Below, in pieces: positions 59,442 to 64,000 of a DNA stretch of 64,000 nt (position 1 is the stretch's first letter; every line of letters begins with the position of its first letter). The position numbers were made by a program, and so were the translations under genes. The notes under the pieces are model-generated. The model was not told the origin of the DNA. It did not search any database and saw nothing but the letters and a program-made list of their open reading frames with translations. The stretch covers positions 134,993,988 to 135,057,987 of the forward strand of contig JASDDO010000001.1 of assembly GCA_030015575.1 (NCBI GenBank), given 5' to 3'. Source of the stretch: Agapanthus africanus. Taxonomy: Eukaryota > Streptophyta > Magnoliopsida > Asparagales > Amaryllidaceae.

Positions 59442-60111
59442 AAATTCGGTCCCCGAATTTAAATTTAAACCCCCAAATACTAAAATATTTCTATACAAAT
59501 TCCAAGTCATCGGGGCTCCGAAATCAGCAATACATAAAACATATCCTAGCGCAATGCAAGCGCATGAGCACTGAGCAGATACCTCAAAAGCAGCACTCCA
59601 TCAAGCATCCCGCAATCATCGGAGTCATGGTAAAGACACAAATGCCAAACCCAATACAAAACCAATATGATATAGATCAGAACTATACATGTAGACATCC
59701 AATCTATACATGTAAATAGCTGATGTAAATACATGCCAAATCTTTTTAAGCCGCTGTGCGATGCGCGTAACACTGCACAGTGGCGGACGTTTTTCATAAG
59801 AAAATAACTATATACGTATATATATATATATATATATCCTTTGTTTAATAGGTACGTTCCGCCGTTTTGAAAACAATTTAGAAGGGTTTCCTTGTTTTTA
59901 AATGTTTCGTGTCATATCGGACACGTAGGTATATATATATCGAGACCATAGCTCGCTCTTTGGAAATCCCTTCGAACCATCAATGCATGCAAAATATATC
60001 CAGGTACTATCCTCTGACTAGTCCTGCTCAGTATGAAAACAAATATCCAATATCATAAAAATGTACTGCTCCAAAAGGAATAAATCCCAAAAATGCACAT
60101 AACACCACCCT

Positions 60112-60362
60112 GTGCGTCTGGTGCGCACGGAAATCAAAATCCACATATGTGCCATACAGGTGCACAAAACAACATCTAGGTGCAACGGGTGTGCACGAAG
60201 CATCTGTCATAGGCAACGTATGTGCCTGACAGCCAAAAAAATCCGGTGCATCTGACATGCACGAAGAATCTCGATTTAGTGCATCGGGTGTGCACCAAAA
60301 TCGTATCTCAAAACATGCGCCCAACCTGCGCGAAAGTCCAAATCGGTGCATCCATCGTGCAC
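60112..60362 (-). other. Short-palindrome array in LARD G
   Basis: Stem-loops at 60112-60128 (GTGCG/CGCAC), 60180-60196, 60211-60227 (AGGCA/TGCCT), 60246-60262, 60279-60295, 60317-60331 (GCGC/GCGC) and 60346-60362. They follow in the same order as the units of the young LARD when both are read in element orientation. Confidence 0.72.
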
Positions 60363-61737
60363 GAATGAAATCTAAACCCTGCGCACTCAACATGCACGGA
60401 ATCACAAAATCCAATAGCAAACGTTGAACATGCGTAAGTCCAATCAAAAGCACGAAGTGCAAAAATCATAAATATCAGGGTCAAAATCAACGATATATAA
60501 TGCGGCCCAATCAAGATCATGTGTACCGCGATGGAAATCTCACAACTGTATGCATCAGCGTGCACAAATCAAATCAAAACACTAAAAGTACATGAAAACT
60601 ACGCTGGAAGCGTAGATCAAATCACCAGCGTAAAATAGGCATGAAATCATAAGCAATACCTCAAGAATAATAACTCTGCACAAAATATGAATACCCAGTA
60701 AGTGCAACCATATTGCACAAAATCAAATATCATGGAACTTAGTCATCAAGACTAAATCATGCAAATAGATCGCCAAAATACCGAAATCCCAAGTGACGGA
60801 TACGTGATAGTCAAATCACAAAATCACAAATCATAAATCATAAATACCGTCGTCGGTATACCCTTCTTCAGGGTCAAGAAGGTACCGGTACATCCGATGC
60901 TAGCGGCGCAAGATATCTACTTGCCTCTTGCTCGCGGCCGGCGTCCTCTGCCTCTGGTTCCTGATCTTTCCTGTAGATTACCAATCTCGCAATCCATCGG
61001 CTCATCGGCCCGGTCAGGTGTGCTGACAGGAACGATCCTATTCTGGCACTTTTCAAGTCATCACTCGGTCAATCCTCACGACCGCTCGAAACGCAGCACA
61101 TCTCTGGCGCCGACCTCGGGTCCTCTGAATGCACATCACGCATCTTCTCCTGGTGAAAATCTTATTGCAGCAGTGTAGTGGAAGGAATCCCTGCTCAAGG
61201 TCTCTTCTGATTTTGCCTAGGCCAAACTGTACAGGGCTGGTACTCTGGCATAATCTTTTCTCGCTCTCTGGACGTCTACGCCCTTAGTACAACACCTCCT
61301 CGGAAGCTGGTCGCATCCATGTGCCTCTGTATGCATATCCGACCTTTAATCTTAACGGGGTGTAGCACCAGCTCGTCTGCATCTCGCACGAACTTCTTGT
61401 CCCGCTTGTCTGTATCATCGACCGTTTCGACATTGCGTCTCTATCTGCGCACTGCAATGTCCTCAGCTACGGTCCCTCCGAAGTCTCTAACACGGACTCG
61501 AAATCACGAACTCGGTATCTTCGTCACTCAGTAGGAGATATCTAGCCGAACACGTCCTCAGCGTGCATATCACATCTCTGATGTCAGCGGAGCGGAACGT
61601 CATCTCGTCGAAATCTCGTGCGAACTCTTTACTCCACCTTGCTCCAATATCGACTGATTCGGATTCATCTCACCGTGGCTACACAGGCTGCGCTCCAACG
61701 GCTACGCTCGTACCTGGAGTCTCCCAAGCAGTGTCCC

Positions 61738-62035
61738 ATCACAATATCCGAAAGATGTCGAACCATCCGATCGACTCGTCAGAACCTCACAATCCCCCAA
61801 GAGCTCAACATCTCGGGTACAGTTTAATAGTATCGAGTACATACCACAGCATCGGTGGTCCAGCCGTAGAAGGGCAAACCCAAGTCTCACTAATGGCGCC
61901 GCGGAACTGCCGCAAACCCTAAGGTTCAAAGGCTTTCACACGGTCATTATGTCGAGTTAGGGTTTCATTCTTCTAGAGGGTCCATAGAATCGATTGCATG
62001 TCCTTCCGAATACTTTAAACTTGGAAAATGGGTTC
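61738..62035 (-). other. Module shared with copia leaders, LARD G copy
   Basis: Aligns with copia D about 47570-47890: AAGAGCTCAACA, GTCCAGCCGTAGAAGGG, CCGCGGAACTGCCGCAAACC, CTTCTAGAGGGTCCATAGA and a later AAACTTGGAAAA, in order and with similar spacing. Confidence 0.78.
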
Positions 62036-62869
62036 CTGACATTCGATCGTCTCAATCGACTCTCAACGAATCTGCGTGAAGTCGCCTCTAGCTGGAATCA
62101 ATCTATCTGATGACCTCGCATCGGGGTAAGCGAACGAACCATATGTCCTAGTCATTAATCCTCGGGGACTAGCGACTCACTATCATATCTCTAAGAATAT
62201 GCTCATACTGCAGTAGCTCCAATCATATGGGTGATATCTCATCATTAGCAGCAACGACTGGCTCATTCGTCTATACGCTAAACAGCGCCTCAATCACCCT
62301 GGATAAGCGATAATATCAACGGTCATCACATCCTGGCTGGCCTCTATCAGTGGCTCAATCCTCTGGTGCCGATCGGCACATCCGGAAATCTCGTAAAAGC
62401 GATCAATCCAACGCTCATGTCGCGAAAACACAATAAGACGACTCCTCATTATGCAATCGTATGTCTCGGGAATCACGCCCTGGTCAGTCCTCGTCCACGA
62501 CGAGCTCATGCTGACGCAACTCGAGCCGTAGCTCACTCTGCCCGTGCAATCGCGGCAGCAAAACCAAAACCAGAATCGATGAGGATAGATCATAGGAAGG
62601 AATATAACACGGTGCAAGGAAATGTACAACCTAAGGTTTCTTAAGCGGAGTGGCGTGTCGTAAGTATGCCGCGGAACATACCCACGGTACGTCACTCTAC
62701 TTTAGTCACCTATTCCATCAACCAAGGGTCATCCTACGCGACGAAAGTTCGGGTCTAATACCCCCTCGACTAAGTCTAAGTTCCGTAAGGTCAAGCCTAA
62801 GTTCCGTATATAGATAACGCCCTAGGCTCCACATAGTCAAACTTAGACTCGAACCAAGGTCAACCTAGC

Positions 62870-62881
62870 GCTCTGATACCA
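62870..62881 (-). other. Primer binding site of LARD G
   Basis: Minus strand TGGTATCAGAGC with the AAGT spacer to the 5' LTR, as in the young LARD. Confidence 0.94.
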
Positions 62882-62885
62882 ACTT

Positions 62886-64000
62886 TGTCACGACCCGAAA
62901 GAGCACGTGACTGGCCCTTGAACCATATGAAGTCTATAGGACCCCAACTGATCCAAGTAAGCCAAAAGCCCAGAAATCTAAAACCATTTAAAGAGTAAAT
63001 AAGGAAAACTGGTTTTAAGAAGTAAAGAAATCGTTTTTCGAAAATCCAAGTTTTTAAATAACTAAGCCGAATATGTATTTTTAAAATGTGTAACCTTTCC
63101 TGAAAATTTCGGCAGAGTATCCTTTGTAAAAACTGGCCCCGAACGGGGTACAACAAGAATAATATATATGAAATGATAAAAGCCATCCCCAAGCGGGAGC
63201 TAGCTCTTCGTCAAATGACGGTCACAACCACGCAAGCAATAATAATATACAACGCCAAAGGGCGAGGATCAAAACCCAAAAAGAACTCAAAACAGCCAGA
63301 AAACCGTAATACTACAAGCGCGACTCTAAGGTCGAAATAATACAACACTGTTTTCTAAGTCTGAAACAATATACAAGTTTTGGTTGATGGAATTCTAGAT
63401 ACAATGAATAATACATGAACAATGGCGGTTCTGATACAAAAGAACCCACCTACCCAAGCAAGTCACCCATAAGGAAGCAGTGTGCCAGAAATGCCGCTAT
63501 GGAATCCGTACGGCAACACCTGCAAGAACTGTGGCACAACGGGGGTGAGTTGCCAACTCGTGAATAGAAAACATCTACAAGCAGAGATCGAATGCATGAC
63601 CCATCCTAGGTCAATACGATCAGATGTATATAAACCTCAAAATGAATAAAGCTGAAGCATGCTAAACTGGCAATGTAATCTCTATACATGAGTGTAGTGC
63701 CAAGTGCTCGTGCTAGTGCCTCAGGTAATAGCATATCATAAAGGTGGGGTATGATCAATGTAATCAAATCTGCATATACGTGGATCCCGTCCACTCGTCA
63801 CCCCATGACAATAACCGCCATGCATGTAAATATCATCAGCATATGCATGGGAATAATATGAGGATATAAACCATCCGTGTCCCTCGCGACACATCAAAAT
63901 CATGGAACCGGAGTGCCCAGCATCGACACTCGAAAACATCATGAAAACTGTGCCCAGCATCGGCACGTAAATCCTCATATATCGGGCTCCGTCAGTCCGG
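62886..64000 (-). repeat. 5' LTR of LARD G (partial)
   Basis: Matches 55298 onward with few differences, and runs off the window end. Confidence 0.94.

Larger units (their letters stand above)
59442..62869 (-). other. Non-coding internal domain of LARD G
   Basis: No frame matches gag or pol. The largest minus-strand frames (60028-60462, 62294-62695) have no motif I recognise and are broken in the other LARD. It includes the palindrome array (60112-60362), a (TA)n run near 59815-59837 and the module shared with copia leaders (about 61738-62035). A stretch at about 62300-62600 is alignable with 18620-18900 of the young LARD and might be an ancient gag remnant; this is a guess. Confidence 0.82.
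55298..64000 (-). mobile_element. LARD G (5' LTR continues beyond window)
   Basis: In minus order: 5' LTR (from 62886, only 1115 bp in view), primer site, 3461-bp internal domain, polypurine tract, and 3' LTR (55298-59424, 4127 bp). The presumed left target duplication is TATGA (55293-55297). The compared LTR ends differ by roughly 1.5-2% by eye, so G is older than the LARD at 13930. Its internal domain is homologous to that LARD but about 740 bp longer, and likewise without a recognisable gene. Confidence 0.93.

Overview
This window looks like intergenic DNA from a large, repeat-rich angiosperm genome. I see no host gene, tRNA or rRNA. Almost every base belongs to LTR retrotransposons nested inside one another. 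The evidence is plant-type Ty1/copia gag-pol, primer sites matching initiator-Met tRNA (TGGTATCAGAGC), polypurine tracts, TG...CA LTR ends and 5-bp target duplications. The species cannot be named. All similarity and divergence figures are by-eye comparisons within the window.

Two element types dominate. (1) Ty1/copia elements have LTRs of about 2.0-2.2 kb and an unusually long non-coding leader (2.3-3.1 kb) between primer site and gag. One copy, B (27822-42606, minus), is almost a complete autonomous element. Three others (E at 1-8896, D at 43670-50525, H at 50526-54090, all minus) share a large gag deletion and look non-autonomous. A fifth, A (plus strand), is the oldest host layer. (2) LARD-like elements (large retrotransposon derivatives) have 4.1-4.5 kb LTRs and a 2.7-3.5 kb internal domain with no recognisable gene: a complete young copy at 13930-25601, a solo LTR C (29352-33800), a partial LTR F (8897-11943), and G (55298 to the window end, minus).

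Layout: copia E sits in LARD LTR F, and F sits in a 31-bp tandem array. Three contiguous tandem arrays follow (31 bp x27, 48 bp x7, about 130 bp x4.3; 11944-13690). Next comes the truncated pol of copia A, split by a young LARD (TSD ATGTA). A's 3' LTR is split by copia B (TSD GTTAC, decayed), whose own LTR is split by solo LTR C (TSD GTGTC). A's LTR is interrupted again by the D/H tandem copia structure, in which one LTR serves two internal regions. H is interrupted by LTR fragment I (54091-55297, gypsy-like), and I by LARD G. Nesting reaches four levels.

The most interesting content is non-coding. The LARD internal domains carry an array of short palindromes whose arms change in a compensating way. 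The LARD LTRs carry a long hairpin with compensating arm changes. The copia leaders carry a conserved two-part stem-loop with a compensating base pair and a GNRA-type hairpin. The copia LTRs carry paired dyads with 3-nt loops. A module of about 300 bp is shared between the copia leaders and the LARD internal domains. Together these suggest selected RNA or DNA structures in elements that depend on proteins supplied in trans.
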